A program made the translations under genes and the position numbers. The notes under the pieces were generated by a model, which worked only from the letters and a program-made list of their open reading frames with translations, searched no databases and was not told the DNA's origin. A stretch of 42,683 nucleotides of DNA from Owenia fusiformis (taxonomy: Eukaryota > Annelida > Polychaeta > Sabellida > Oweniidae): positions 12,397,031 through 12,439,713 of the forward strand of contig CAIIXF020000007.1 in assembly GCA_903813345.2 (NCBI GenBank). Direction: 5' to 3'. This document shows positions 1 to 9,575 of the stretch, piece by piece (positions within the stretch are counted from its first letter, which is position 1; the number at the start of each line of letters is the position of its first letter).

Positions 1-400
1 CATCCGAGCATCTATCTTTGTCCTCACATTCCATGTCTTGCCTCCAACAGGCAAAATCTTCTTTCTTGTAAACATGTCTATTGACAGGCCATAAGCCCGT
101 CGACCTGAAACCATTTATGGCCTTTTAATGTGTGACAACGGCTTGGTAGGCCTTGCCAAAAATTAGAGTGAGGTTTTCTTGTTGAATGATACCATAATGA
201 TGCACAGCCCCATGTAAGTCAATACAGCCTTACTGAACTAAATGGCCCCAATCTCAGCCTATGTGTGGCCGAGCACTTTAATATTTTCCAAAGAGTTATA
301 TGACTATCTATTCATGTTACACCTAAGAATTATTCATTTTGACCATAGGGGTATTTGCCAATGAACGCACCTCTTCCTTTAGATTTTTCGAGAAATATGA
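1..400 (-). pseudogene. Pogo/Tigger-like DDE transposase, C-terminal remnant
   Basis: Seen: the minus strand reads, with one stop, GKAYQAVVTH, then KAINGFRSTGLWPVNRHVYK, then KEDF. This matches the end of the DDE domain of pogo/Tigger-type (jerky-like) transposases, where an A-x-GF-R-T-G-I/L-W-P-N/D block is diagnostic. The frame between 200 and 400 is broken several times, though a THRL-like stretch near 290 fits the H-x-LQPLD region of the same domain. The family cuts and pastes DNA at TA sites; this copy cannot. It runs off the left edge, so the terminal repeat on that side is outside the window. The family call rests on remembered motif patterns, not on alignment. Confidence 0.5.
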
Positions 401-439
401 AACGTTTGCAACTTCTCACTGTTAACCAACATGGTTCGT

Positions 440-960
440 AGTTCATGGTTCATTAACAGATGACTCAAAGATATTCATAGAAGCATAATATTTGGAAGTA
501 ATCGAAGGTAAGTGAAAATATAGTTGTTCTGATTTGACTTCCGGGTTATCTGAGATGAAGTATGTTACAACTTTGTCCCCGAATTTCTTTCCCTTAAAAC
601 CCTCGGATTTCCTGAAATCACCCGGGGGAAGATTCAAGCAATCATGAAAAAAACCTGATCCCAACAGGCCCAGGACTTTTTCCCTTGCCTTTTCTGAAAA
701 GCCTGTCTTATTTGCCCCATTTTTGAGATTTTAGCTCGTGTATTTGTGACATATACTGGGCCAAGTCACTCGGAGTGTGATGGGTATGGACATTAACAAA
801 TATCAGAAACACTTTCTGCCTTTCTTCAGAGAAACTGAAAGGTCTTGTTGACCAGCCCATGCTTTTCCGCTAGTCGCTGCTTGTTTGTCAGTCACTGCTT
901 GTCTGCCAGTTTAGCTTGCCCATAAGAAGTTCACCCGACAGCCTCTAGATCTGCTCATTG
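440..960 (-). pseudogene. Open minus-strand remnant, perhaps N-terminal part of the same transposon
   Basis: Seen: from about 765 down to 443 the minus strand stays open for roughly 105 codons and ends in NEP then TGA. It reads KNGANKTGFSEKAREKVLGL and, further on, FGDKVVTYFISDNPEVKSEQ. Just upstream (about 838-885) is a short stretch RLAEKHGLVNKTF that resembles the CENP-B-type helix-turn-helix seen near the N terminus of Tigger transposases. In-frame stops separate the two. I do not recognise the 105-codon stretch itself. Its position between a CENP-B-like piece and a DDE end suggests one pogo-like element, but it could be an unrelated insertion. Confidence 0.3.
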
Positions 961-1244
961 GATAGGGGGACACCCTGGGTTCTTGTCGTGGATTTGGGTT
1001 TTCATGTTGATGTAATATAAGTTTTGCCTGTTCAGCCCCTGGGCACTAGAATGTGCAGTTTACTCTCTTGCAACGTAGAGTCATTTTATGTGGATTTGCA
1101 TTTATGCTTTTCCAAAAATCTATATTCTTTGACAATTTACCTTTCACGTTTTTTATTTCTTTCATGTTGTTTACATCAGACTGATGTTTGTCTGGACCAC
1201 AGGCACTAGAATTTATCATACTCAACTAATTTGTTTTGATTTGA

Positions 1245-1730
1245 TTTGCAGACCCCGTCACTTGACCAATGTCCGGTTTCACCATAGGATCAACAGACCT
1301 CATTCCTGCGGAAATTGGAGCTGCTTTGCCACTTCTGGCCACCATACCAGGATGGTATTTGTTGTTGGTTTCCTTGGTCAGGTTGTCCACCATTGGTCCA
1401 ATCGTTATTCCAGCCATTGTTCCACTCAGATTGAGCATTGGTGTTGCCGCCTCTGCCTTGGTAGCCGCCCCTTTACTGGATCCATGCCGTCCTTGTTCAG
1501 GAAAGTCTTTGCACTCTCCAAAGTTTCTAAAACGTCCATATTATGTTCATATTGTTTTTTTGTGACCTTTCTTAGAAAAGCTCGTCTCGGAAGTTTTCAT
1601 CTTTTTGTTTGAAGACGATTCACCAGTGATTTCTCTCTTCAGAGTCGTCATCGAACATCCATCATCTTTCCTATTTGATTCAACAGAGCTTCACTGTTAT
1701 CCATGGTTGGAAGTTGAAGTGCACTGATGA
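1245..1730 (-). pseudogene. Gag-like retroelement protein remnant with damaged zinc knuckle
   Basis: Seen: read on the minus strand in shifting frames, this gives MDNSEALLNQIGKMMDV, an acidic DDDSEE stretch, then AKRQYEHNMDVLETLESAKT, then a glycine/asparagine-rich tract rich in W-x-N-G, then an almost complete CCHC knuckle (C-x2-[Y]-x3-GHW-x4-C) with a stop inside it at about 1293. Known: many invertebrate retroelement gag proteins have a helical N terminus followed by a G-rich linker and one C-x2-C-x4-H-x4-C knuckle. Inference: a decayed gag. No pol domain follows on the minus strand, so superfamily cannot be given. Several frameshifts and stops make it non-functional. Confidence 0.4.
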
Positions 1731-1975
1731 CGGTTAAAATAAAAAGTACTAGTACTGAAAAATGCATGTTTTAGTGAACTGTGTGTAGGTCCGCAGATCA
1801 AGCCGAAGTGATCAAAAACACGTTGGCCATACCAGAACCAATAATAATAGCCAATGAAATTAATTGTACTTACTGAACAATGCCAGACATTGCTCTGACA
1901 TTGCTCTTTCTCTAAAGTAATATAATTAAAATGATTTCTGATAAACTTCTTTATTCACTTGCTTTTCAACTATTT

Positions 1976-2335
1976 AAAAGGTCAAGAGATATAACTGGTC
2001 AAGAGTCAAGACATTATTTCATGAGTTTTTCATGTTCTAACTCACAGTCACTAAAATCAGAATTGTCCTCCATACCACTGTCTATATGTATCAGAATCTA
2101 TACACTATGCTGGGCTGCTGGTAAGGTATCAGCACACTTTAATTATAGTAACCAAAGAAACAACTTTCTAACAATTCAAAAAGTCAAGAGATACAACTGC
2201 TCAAAGATCAAGATATTGTTCCATGAGTTTTTCATGTTCAAACTCACAGTCACTAAAACCAGAATTGTCCTCCATACCACTGTCTATATCTGTATCTCAA
2301 TCTACACTATACTTGGCTGCTGCTGGTATTGGATC
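1976..2335. repeat. Tandem duplication, 202-bp period, two copies
   Basis: A segment starting with GTCAAGAGATA at 1981 recurs at 2183 as GTCAAGAGATA with scattered substitutions. The spacing is exactly 202 bp at both the left end and the CTCACAGTCACTAAAA core (2041 and 2243), so there are no net indels over most of it. On the minus strand both copies encode a variant of an acidic tail, DSGMEDNSGFSDCEFEHEK in the copy nearer the hAT C terminus, suggesting duplication of the extreme 3' coding end of the hAT pseudogene next to it. Confidence 0.85.
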
Positions 2336-2821
2336 AACAGCAGTGTGTCTGACTGCTTCAAGACCTTGACCATTGTTTGGGCTTACTTGCTCAGTACCTG
2401 AGGGCCCTGCTTCTGGCTCAGATTGTCCTGGATTAGTGACTGAGGGACCTGCTTCTGGTTCAGTAGCAGAAGGTCCTGGTTCTGGCTCAGTGTGTACTAC
2501 AGACAGTGTGTTTCTGTTCTTTTTATTATTATCAAGTACAATGCCACCTCCATCCTGTACAAACTGATCTATGGCTCTTGTAGGATCATATTCCTTTATA
2601 GGCTCACTGTTCAATTTAATCAGCAGAAGTCTGTTTAAATTGGTGTTTGATAATCTTTAACTTTGAAAAGCCTCTCTCAACTCCAGAACTGCTCCCTGGT
2701 ATGGTCAGAACTAAATCCATAAGCGCAAATACATTCTGATGTCCTGCATAGTACAATCTGTTGACTGTGTCCCAGGATAAATTGTGGACTTCCTTAGTGG
2801 TGCTGGAAATATGTAAATCGG
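2177..2821 (-). pseudogene. hAT transposase (ZNF862-like), C-terminal part, pseudogene copy A
   Basis: Seen: downstream of the LINE on the minus strand are FALMDLVLTIPGSSSGVERG then FSKLKIIKHQFK, the hAT dimerisation signature (P-x-S-S-x2-V-ERGFS followed by basic KxxK). A one-base shift near 2633 is needed to continue into LLLIKLNSEPIKEYDPTRAI, again typical of the ZNF862-like C terminus. The tail holds four imperfect EPE(A/P)GPS repeats (2395-2500), then a TGA at about 2302, then an acidic end lying in the 202-bp duplication. The N-terminal part of the gene is on the other side of the LINE (8150-9000). About 200 residues expected between the two parts are missing, so a deletion accompanied or preceded LINE insertion. 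Confidence 0.7.
2392..2512 (-). repeat. Short coding minisatellite, EPE(A/P)GPS units
   Basis: The minus strand reads TEPEPGPSATEPEAGPSVTN and then SEPEAGPSGTEQ, three clear heptads plus a broken one (NPGQSEPEAGPS). At DNA level this is a degenerate repeat of about 27-30 bp rich in CTGCTTCTGGCTC on the plus strand. It sits in a low-complexity P/E/S/T tail of the hAT pseudogene, the composition of a PEST-like linker. Confidence 0.65.
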
Positions 2822-2836
2822 TAACACAAGATGGCG
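2819..2836 (+). promoter_or_regulatory. YY1-like motif over the LINE ORF1 start codon
   Basis: The sequence CAAGATGGCGAACG matches the YY1 consensus CAAGATGGCGGC at ten of twelve positions and contains the ORF1 ATG. Known: human L1 carries a YY1 site at the start of its 5' UTR that fixes the transcription start. Inference: this element may use the same motif as a start-site anchor and translation start at once. Confidence 0.4.
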
Positions 2837-4423
2837 AACGCGGTCGATCACGGAGACGCTTTGTCTTGTTTTGCAAGGATAGATGCAAATATTGTAAGAG
2901 TCCTTACTACAGTGGAAGATAGGGCTAAAGATGACGTTATTGACGAACTCCTGATGGATTTTGAAGCTGATCAACTGGAAAGCTGTAGAGATATATTGTT
3001 CGAATCGTGCGAGACGAAATTATTGAATGAATGCATTGAAAAATATGGACCTGATTTAGGTGGGAATAAACCTGTGCTGAAAAAGGTGACACGACGGGAC
3101 GGGAAATCAAAGCTGAATTTAGTTGGAGACGATATCTACGGTATGTACGTTTACGTATCAGGTCTTTCAACAACGTTCCCAAGAAATGTTGTCACATCCA
3201 GAAGCGTTGTCCCAGATGTGACAACGTCACAGAATATATTGGATAGTCAAAAACAAAGGCCAATGGATGCAAAGTTTCTCGACTTGCAATCTAAACTTGA
3301 ACTCTTACATTCTGAAATGACTGATCTTAAGAAAGAGATGAAGAGCAGGGACGCTAAGATTGAATATTTATGCAAAAAAGTACAGGATTTGGAGACGGAT
3401 TCGAAATCCAGGGCCGATAAAATTGCATCATGTGAAGCTGAACTGGACAGGCTAAACAAGGTCATTGATTGCTCCTACATAACTATAGACTCTATCGAAT
3501 CTGAAAATGGAGCCAATTTACAAGTTACAAGCAGTCAAAATCAAGGCCTATCCTCGAATCAAGGTGATCCAGAAAAAGGCGCGAAAGTGAGTAGTGGTAA
3601 AAACTTGAGCGCCGAATCAGAGACTCCTTCATGTAAGCCTAACCAGGATGTAAACAATAACAACACAAAACAGGCATGGCCGAACGGGAAAACTTCGCGG
3701 CTTCCTTTGGAAGCAAGTAGCAGTACAAACTCTTCGAGTGCGTCTTACGCGGATGCTATCAAATCCCCGCCTGCAAAGGGAGATAATGACTGGATTATGC
3801 ATCAGAGTAGGAAATCTAAAAGACGCACGGAACAAACACGGAGGACAAGTACGGAGTCGGAGCAATGTTTTAATTTTAAACGTACGGCTAATGCTAGGAT
3901 TAACAGGAGCAGACTTTTTATGGGCATGAAACCCGTTAAAACGATTCAAATGTACATTGGCAATATCTTTTACCCTCCTGAATCATCATTCGCTGAAGTC
4001 ATGGCGTCCGTCAACGACCATCTTAGGCATAACAAAGTACGTGTAATGAACTCATATATCATCCGTAATCGGGTCAGTAGTGATACTTTCGGCATAAAAA
4101 TGACAATACCCGATACGCAGCGCGATGTGATGCTGAGCGATTCCCTTTGGCCCGAAAACGTCACGTGCAGGGAGTGGTCACGCGAGCCTCCAACACGTAC
4201 ACGTCGTAACTACGGATCAACGCCGCGTGGTGGATTTTGGCGCGGAACATCCTATGAGAGGACATACGACAGAATCAATGATAATGAAAAACACCGTGAA
4301 GATGTTGACATCGCCGGTTATAGTACCGATGACAGCGTTAACAACGCCGACAACGCCGACAAGGATGATAGGATGTGGCCAGGCTATACGTCAAAAAGAT
4401 GGTCTGATTGGGACGATTGCTAA
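2831..4423 (+). CDS. LINE 1 ORF1 protein (RNA-binding chaperone type), 530 aa
   Basis: Uninterrupted from ATG to TAA. Residues 1-90 form an acidic helical domain (DELLMDFEADQLESC). Residues about 146-212 are a clear heptad coiled coil (LDLQSKLELLHSEM and LKKEMKSRDAKIEYLCKKVQ), suggesting a multimer as in other LINE ORF1 proteins. A linker rich in S/N/K contains SYADAIKSPP near 305, followed by a very basic SRKSKRR patch. Residues about 372-450 (IQMYIGNIF through the CREW motif) look like an RRM-type fold. The C-terminal part is R/G-rich (RRNYGSTPRGGFWRG) and then D/N-rich. The expected role is binding LINE RNA as a ribonucleoprotein; the RRM call is inference from shape, not alignment. The ATG was chosen because it is the first and sits in a good purine context (CAAG ATG G). 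Confidence 0.9.
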   Translation: MANAVDHGDALSCFARIDANIVRVLTTVEDRAKDDVIDELLMDFEADQLESCRDILFESCETKLLNECIEKYGPDLGGNKPVLKKVTRRDGKSKLNLVGDDIYGMYVYVSGLSTTFPRNVVTSRSVVPDVTTSQNILDSQKQRPMDAKFLDLQSKLELLHSEMTDLKKEMKSRDAKIEYLCKKVQDLETDSKSRADKIASCEAELDRLNKVIDCSYITIDSIESENGANLQVTSSQNQGLSSNQGDPEKGAKVSSGKNLSAESETPSCKPNQDVNNNNTKQAWPNGKTSRLPLEASSSTNSSSASYADAIKSPPAKGDNDWIMHQSRKSKRRTEQTRRTSTESEQCFNFKRTANARINRSRLFMGMKPVKTIQMYIGNIFYPPESSFAEVMASVNDHLRHNKVRVMNSYIIRNRVSSDTFGIKMTIPDTQRDVMLSDSLWPENVTCREWSREPPTRTRRNYGSTPRGGFWRGTSYERTYDRINDNEKHREDVDIAGYSTDDSVNNADNADKDDRMWPGYTSKRWSDWDDC

Positions 4424-4455
4424 AACGACTTCTGCCTGTAGCTTATGCAAGAAAC

Positions 4456-7400
4456 ATGCTTGTAAATATGTTTTATATACATTTTATTATGACATTGCTA
4501 TCCATCACGGGTTATAACGTGAATTGTCTTAGTACAAAAAGACATTATGTACGTGAACTGTGTAATTCATCCGATATTATTTGTATATCAGAACATTGGT
4601 TATATCCAAATGAAATTGGAACATTGAGTGAATTACACGAGGATTTCTTTGGTATAGGAGTCAGTAGTAGCGGTTTAGAGCCATTGAATAAGGGTTCTCA
4701 TATAGGGCATGGCGGGGTTGGGATCCTCTATAGAAAGAACATCAATGCAATGCCAGTGTATTTCGAATCGGACAGAATAGTAGGACTTAAAGTTAGATGG
4801 AATGATTGTTTTATGCATATTCTGTCAGTGTACTTACCTCAACCTACTTGTGTAAGGGACAGTTTTGATGTTGTGTTAGATACACTTGACGAATGTCTGC
4901 AACAAGTCAGGGGTATCGGTGAGGTCATCATTGTAGGGGACATGAATGCTAATCTTGGGAATTTGGTGACCGACATGGGTCAAGGGGACCACTCAAAAAA
5001 TGGTAGACTCTTGTATAATTTTATGCTAAGGAATGGGTTGATATGTGCTGATATGTCAGATTGTCGTAATGGACCCAAGTACACGTTTTATAAAGAACCC
5101 AACATAAATATGTATATTGATCATATATTAGTTACAGCACCTCTTATAAGATGCTGTGTTACATGTGAAGTACACGAGGAGACCCTACTGAACACATCTG
5201 ATCACCTCCCCTTAACTTTAACTTTGACTATTGCGGCGACAAATTCAGTGTTTTGTAAGGGTAACCTTGAGGCATTGAGGGCAGTTAATGTAAAATGGAA
5301 TAAGATCAGTGAAAGTCAAATTAAATCCTTGTTCACTGATGTGGTTTCAAGTAAACTTATAGATGTAGAAAATGAGTTGAGTAGGACCCCCTCTTTATCA
5401 AACAAACAAATTAGCAATTACTTCAATCAACTTGCTAAGCTCTTAAAGGATACTTCGCACAACAATCTACCCAAAGGGAAATTTCGTAAACACATTAAAC
5501 CCTATTGGTGCCCGGAATTGAAAGTTATGTATAAACAGAAAATGATTGCATATCATACTTGGCGGGAAAGTGGAAAACCGAGAACGGGTCGAAACTATGC
5601 TATTTATAAAAACGCGAAACGCGAGTTTAGAAAATTGCTCAGGAATAAACAATACGAACATGCAATGGAAACACAGAGAGAGCTAGACGTATCGGGCAAT
5701 ATTAATATTAATGACTTCTGGCGGTTAGTTAAAACTAAACGAAAGGGGAATGGGAAAAATGTGTTACAATTGAGGGGTGACAATGGTAGTATTTTAGACA
5801 CGGAAGTAGATATTTGTAACGAGTGGAAAGCGTACTTTCAAAAACTTTATACACCTGCAAATAATCCTGTTTTTGATAACGGCTTTAAGCAAGAGGTCGA
5901 AGGCGCAATTCATAGAATTGATCAATTAACGCGCACCCAAACTGACGATAATTTACAGGAACCGTTTTCGGAAGTCGAAGTTATCGCTGCTATAGATAGA
6001 TTGAGATTAAATAAAGCACCGGGGCACGATCTTGTCACCCCAGAGCATATAAGGTACGGTGGTACAAGGTTAATCTCGGTCTTAACGTATCTATTCAATG
6101 CTATAATCGAAAATGAGTTCTTTCCGGATTCTTTTAAAATAGGGGTCTTAATAACGTTATTCAAAGGAGGGAACAAAGATATTTTAGAAAAAGATAACCA
6201 TAGGGGTATCACGTTAATGACCATATTTAGCAAACTATTTGAAAATTTATACATAGCACGAGTTAAGGCCGATAATAACATTGAACCGATACATTGTCTG
6301 CAAGGGGCAGCAATAGATGGTACTTCTTGTATCCACACATCGATGGTCGTGCGGGAGACTGTCGCGCATAATGCGGACAGGGGTAGTGATACATATATAG
6401 CATCATTGGACATTAAAAAATGTTACGATTCTGTCTGGATAGATGGGTTGTTGTATACACTCTTTAACCAAGGTTTCAAGGGGAAAATATGGAGAATTTT
6501 GAAAATTTGGTATTCGGATTATCAATGCAGGGTTAGAGTGGGAAAAACTATGTCTGATCCTTTCTTCATTAACCAGGGAGTCCATCAGGGGGGTGTCTGT
6601 AGTTTGATGCTCTATATGCGTTTCACAAATAGCCTCTTAAAGGAACTCGAACAAAGCAATGCTGGATGCAGAATCGGCAATATTAATGTAACCTCACCCA
6701 CATACGCCGATGACCTGATCCTCATGGCTGTGTTCCCAAGGTCCTTACAAACATTACTGGACATAGCATATCGTTTCAGTACGCGATGGCGTTTCACCTT
6801 CCACCCTGGGAAGTCAAAAACGTTGATGGTTTGCACTAAAGAGAGACAGGGCCGCAAAGACTTGTGTTTTTACCTTGGACCAGATAAAATGGATCATGTC
6901 AGAGAATGTACACATGTGGGTCTCATTTTAAATACAAATGGTAACTTGAAACAACATATTGATAATGCAATGGGAAAGGCTAGAAGGGCTATCAACGCGG
7001 GGGTGGGGCTTCTCAGCAGTGACTCCTTCGAATACAATCCACTGACGGCCTCTATTTTATATTGGTCCATATCGGTACCATCCATGACATACGGTATGGA
7101 TATCCTGCCATTGAAACAATGTGATTATGATTCCCTTGAATTGACACATAGACAAATAGCAAAACGTATTCAACAATTGCCATGTAATGTGCATAACGAA
7201 GCTTCCTTGGCACAACTGGGCTGGTCGAGGATTCGTGCGGTCATAGATACAAAAAAGTTAATGTTTCTGTGGTGTATCCTAAATCTACCAACCACATGTG
7301 TGTATAAAATGATTTTTATAATTGAGTTCTTTAGATGGAAGTCAATTTCTGAACATTCAAAGTTGTATAGCAACTATTCAGTAATAAATGCAGTTTTGAA

Positions 7401-7944
7401 CCTTGTGACAAGATACAATTTATGGCGATATATTGATGAATATTTTTTGAATTATGACCTGATGCCCAAATGTGCGTGGAAACGGATTGTTAAAGCACGC
7501 ATAATGCAGTATGAAGAAGACAGATGGCACTTGTTATGTAACATATCTAACAGACTTAGCGTTTATAGAACGATACAAGTTACGATAAAACCATGCGTAT
7601 GGTGGAGAATCTGTCAATCGAATTGTAAATATATAGGGATGTGTAGGGATATGGTAAAACTGCTAACAGGTGCTTTCCCACTCAACTATGACACCATTTG
7701 TCCTCTGTGTGGGATGACAAATGAAACGACAAGGCATTTTCTCTTAGATTGCCTTGAACTTCATGAAAGTAGGAGTGACTTGTTGGCAGTTTTAAGTGAC
7801 AGAATATTTGATGGATATAATATGGTTGAAAAAATGGAGGTCTTACTAGGAAAAAATGAAGCATTAGACTACAGAATGTATGTGAAGATAATGTTAAGTG
7901 TCAAACACATGTTAAAAACAAGAGCTGCAGCTATAGCTCTATAA
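4456..7944 (+). CDS. LINE 1 ORF2 polyprotein: AP endonuclease and reverse transcriptase, 1162 aa
   Basis: The frame is already open before ORF1 ends; the first ATG is 32 bases after the ORF1 stop, so reinitiation or similar coupling is likely. Numbering from that ATG: endonuclease with N-x-LS near 22, SEHW at 45-48 (catalytic Glu), GDMN at 161-164 and SDH at 248-250. Reverse transcriptase has LNKAPGHD, the IKKCYD aspartate of motif A, GVHQGGVCS of motif B and the catalytic YADD at 750-753. A C-terminal C-x2-C-x8-H-x4-C knuckle lies at 1082-1099. All catalytic residues expected for target-primed reverse transcription are present and no stop interrupts the frame, so the protein could be functional. 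Motif B reads QGGVCS rather than the CR1-type QGSVLS of the other two LINEs here, so it is a different family. Confidence 0.95.
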   Translation: MLVNMFYIHFIMTLLSITGYNVNCLSTKRHYVRELCNSSDIICISEHWLYPNEIGTLSELHEDFFGIGVSSSGLEPLNKGSHIGHGGVGILYRKNINAMPVYFESDRIVGLKVRWNDCFMHILSVYLPQPTCVRDSFDVVLDTLDECLQQVRGIGEVIIVGDMNANLGNLVTDMGQGDHSKNGRLLYNFMLRNGLICADMSDCRNGPKYTFYKEPNINMYIDHILVTAPLIRCCVTCEVHEETLLNTSDHLPLTLTLTIAATNSVFCKGNLEALRAVNVKWNKISESQIKSLFTDVVSSKLIDVENELSRTPSLSNKQISNYFNQLAKLLKDTSHNNLPKGKFRKHIKPYWCPELKVMYKQKMIAYHTWRESGKPRTGRNYAIYKNAKREFRKLLRNKQYEHAMETQRELDVSGNININDFWRLVKTKRKGNGKNVLQLRGDNGSILDTEVDICNEWKAYFQKLYTPANNPVFDNGFKQEVEGAIHRIDQLTRTQTDDNLQEPFSEVEVIAAIDRLRLNKAPGHDLVTPEHIRYGGTRLISVLTYLFNAIIENEFFPDSFKIGVLITLFKGGNKDILEKDNHRGITLMTIFSKLFENLYIARVKADNNIEPIHCLQGAAIDGTSCIHTSMVVRETVAHNADRGSDTYIASLDIKKCYDSVWIDGLLYTLFNQGFKGKIWRILKIWYSDYQCRVRVGKTMSDPFFINQGVHQGGVCSLMLYMRFTNSLLKELEQSNAGCRIGNINVTSPTYADDLILMAVFPRSLQTLLDIAYRFSTRWRFTFHPGKSKTLMVCTKERQGRKDLCFYLGPDKMDHVRECTHVGLILNTNGNLKQHIDNAMGKARRAINAGVGLLSSDSFEYNPLTASILYWSISVPSMTYGMDILPLKQCDYDSLELTHRQIAKRIQQLPCNVHNEASLAQLGWSRIRAVIDTKKLMFLWCILNLPTTCVYKMIFIIEFFRWKSISEHSKLYSNYSVINAVLNLVTRYNLWRYIDEYFLNYDLMPKCAWKRIVKARIMQYEEDRWHLLCNISNRLSVYRTIQVTIKPCVWWRICQSNCKYIGMCRDMVKLLTGAFPLNYDTICPLCGMTNETTRHFLLDCLELHESRSDLLAVLSDRIFDGYNMVEKMEVLLGKNEALDYRMYVKIMLSVKHMLKTRAAAIAL

Positions 7945-8085
7945 ACTATTAAATCAACACAGTTTGCGTTGTAAATATATATATTTTTATTTTTATATTT
8001 TTAATATTGCCACACTAACTTTATAATTATTATGTACTCATCTGCATAGGTGGAAATAAAGATACATAAACATAAACATAACCAA
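7945..8085 (+). other. LINE 1 3' UTR and ATAAAC tail
   Basis: AT-rich, ending GGTGGAAATAAAGATACATAAACATAAACATAA. An AATAAA lies just before the tail, and the tail is a short tandem ATAAAC array instead of poly-A, as in several CR1/L2/RTE-like groups. The flanking sequence returns to hAT pseudogene A. Confidence 0.7.
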
Positions 8086-8144
8086 ACAATTTACTCTCAC
8101 TGTTATTTTCAGAACAATTCACATATTCAGTGTTATTAATTATA

Positions 8145-9000
8145 TTGGAATATCATCTACATCTTGGATGTATACTGGTATTTTTTTTGATTGTTCAAAC
8201 ATTGATTTAAGCTCCTCACGTTTTTGGGGGGATTTCTTGTACAAGAAATAAATTCCTTGGAGCAGAAGAAGGACTGTCTTCTCATACAGCTTGAGGTTTT
8301 TAACACTATCTTTGAAGATTAACTCAACACGATGTGAATAGGAATGACTGGAATGGATTGATACAAGGGCAGGTTGAAGCTTTTTAAGTTGAGCTCCTAC
8401 ACCCTTGAATTCTCCTAGGTTGACGCTAGCCCCATCAGCTCCTAATGCGATCAGTCATGAAACGAATTCGTCCCAAGATAGGTATTCACACACAGATTGC
8501 TTCATGGCTTCTATCATGGTAGCATTAGCCTCTTTCATGTTGTTAATACAACAATAGTTTTTGTCACGCCTTTGTTTGCACTTCTGACATCTCTCATTTC
8601 CTGTTCAAGCATACTAACATCTGTGCTGCCATCACTTAAAAGGGCATAGAACTTGCTGTCAATCAAAGTTTGCTGTAGTTTTGATTTGATATCTTTGGAT
8701 GTATATCTAACAAATTTCTCACATGCTTCAATATTTCTGTATGACTTGCCTACCATCAGCCCTTTCACCTCATCTAATTCACACATCCAAGAAAAATCTG
8801 AGAATGGTCGATTCTTCATTACCAAGGCTTGTGCTGTTCTGAATAGGCGCTGTAGAATTGACTGATTATTTTGGTGGAGCTTTGTTATGATTTTATAACC
8901 AGCTGTTTCTTTCACATTGGTTTTTCCTTTGACAATCAAGACAGTAAAGCATTACCCTATCTAACAGCCTGTCCACACTATATCTTACACTTTCAGCTCT
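8145..9000 (-). pseudogene. hAT transposase (ZNF862-like), N-terminal and central part, pseudogene copy A
   Basis: Seen on the minus strand: YCLDCQRK (a zinc-finger remnant), KETAGYKIITKLHQNNQSI, then KFYALLSDGSTDVSMLEQEM, the hAT block with the first catalytic Asp, open from 8939 to 8535. One base shift near 8545 continues into NMKEANATMIEAMKQSV, a TGA at about 8456, then LGADGASVNLGEFKGVGAQL with the second catalytic Asp, then SHRVELIFKDSVKN and FLYKKSPQKREELKSMF. It stops in TAA near 8145. Known: ZNF862-like proteins are domesticated or active hAT relatives with this motif order. The frameshift and stop make it a pseudogene; its C-terminal half lies at 2177-2821 beyond the LINE. Confidence 0.8.
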
Positions 9001-9575
9001 CTTTTCCACTGCCAAACACCAGAACACTGGTAAACGCGAAGAATAAATTTTGAAGACCTGTTTCTACGTGGCATCTTGGATGTAAATAAAGAGCATAGTC
9101 TCGAAAAAAAACAATTCTACAATAGGTCGTTATCAGAATGGCAATAACCACGTATCCAAATCAAATATTTATTATCATTCCTTTGTGAACCAAATGAAAC
9201 GACAAATTGCTTGATTTATAAACTAAATGAAATTTACATTTTTTCTGAGACTACAAAACAATGGCTGTCAGTGAAAAACTGGATTCACATTTTTACAAAC
9301 ATATCCATTATACGTTGGAAGAGGAGGGAAAGCCCCAGAGTTTAACGATGACAGACATAGTTACCTCTCTTGCGTACCACCTTCGTTCGTTAGAATTTTC
9401 ATCGGCTAGTTATCAAATACTACACTCCGATGGGATGTTTTAATTGATATAGGCATATTCCGTACACCTTTCTTTATCTTGATGTGAAATGAGAAGCTAT
9501 GATATTGGTTAACACGCCAGAAATGAACTTAATATTATTCGTAGCGTATTTCGAAAATTTTAAAACTGCCATTGA

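Larger units (their letters stand above)
2822..8085 (+). mobile_element. Full-length APE-type non-LTR retrotransposon (LINE 1)
   Basis: Two long ORFs in the order and overlap spacing of a LINE: ORF1 (coiled coil plus RNA-binding-like domain) and ORF2 (AP endonuclease, reverse transcriptase, C-terminal CCHC), then a 3' UTR of about 140 bp ending in tandem ATAAAC units (about 8063-8083). The 5' border is placed by where hAT coding sequence stops on the minus strand, only about ten bases before the ORF1 ATG, so the 5' UTR is nearly absent or was lost. No stop or frameshift interrupts either ORF. I find no clean target-site duplication. The clade (CR1/L2/Jockey-like group) is not settled by motifs alone. 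It is inserted antisense into hAT pseudogene A. Confidence 0.93.

Noticed and set aside
1269-1565. Plus-strand ORF with several hydrophobic stretches resembling a membrane protein
   Set aside because: It is the antisense of the W/N/G/Q-rich gag-like remnant; the hydrophobicity is a complement artefact.
1931-2401. 156-codon plus ORF
   Set aside because: It runs through the 202-bp duplication antisense to hAT coding sequence and has no domain of its own.
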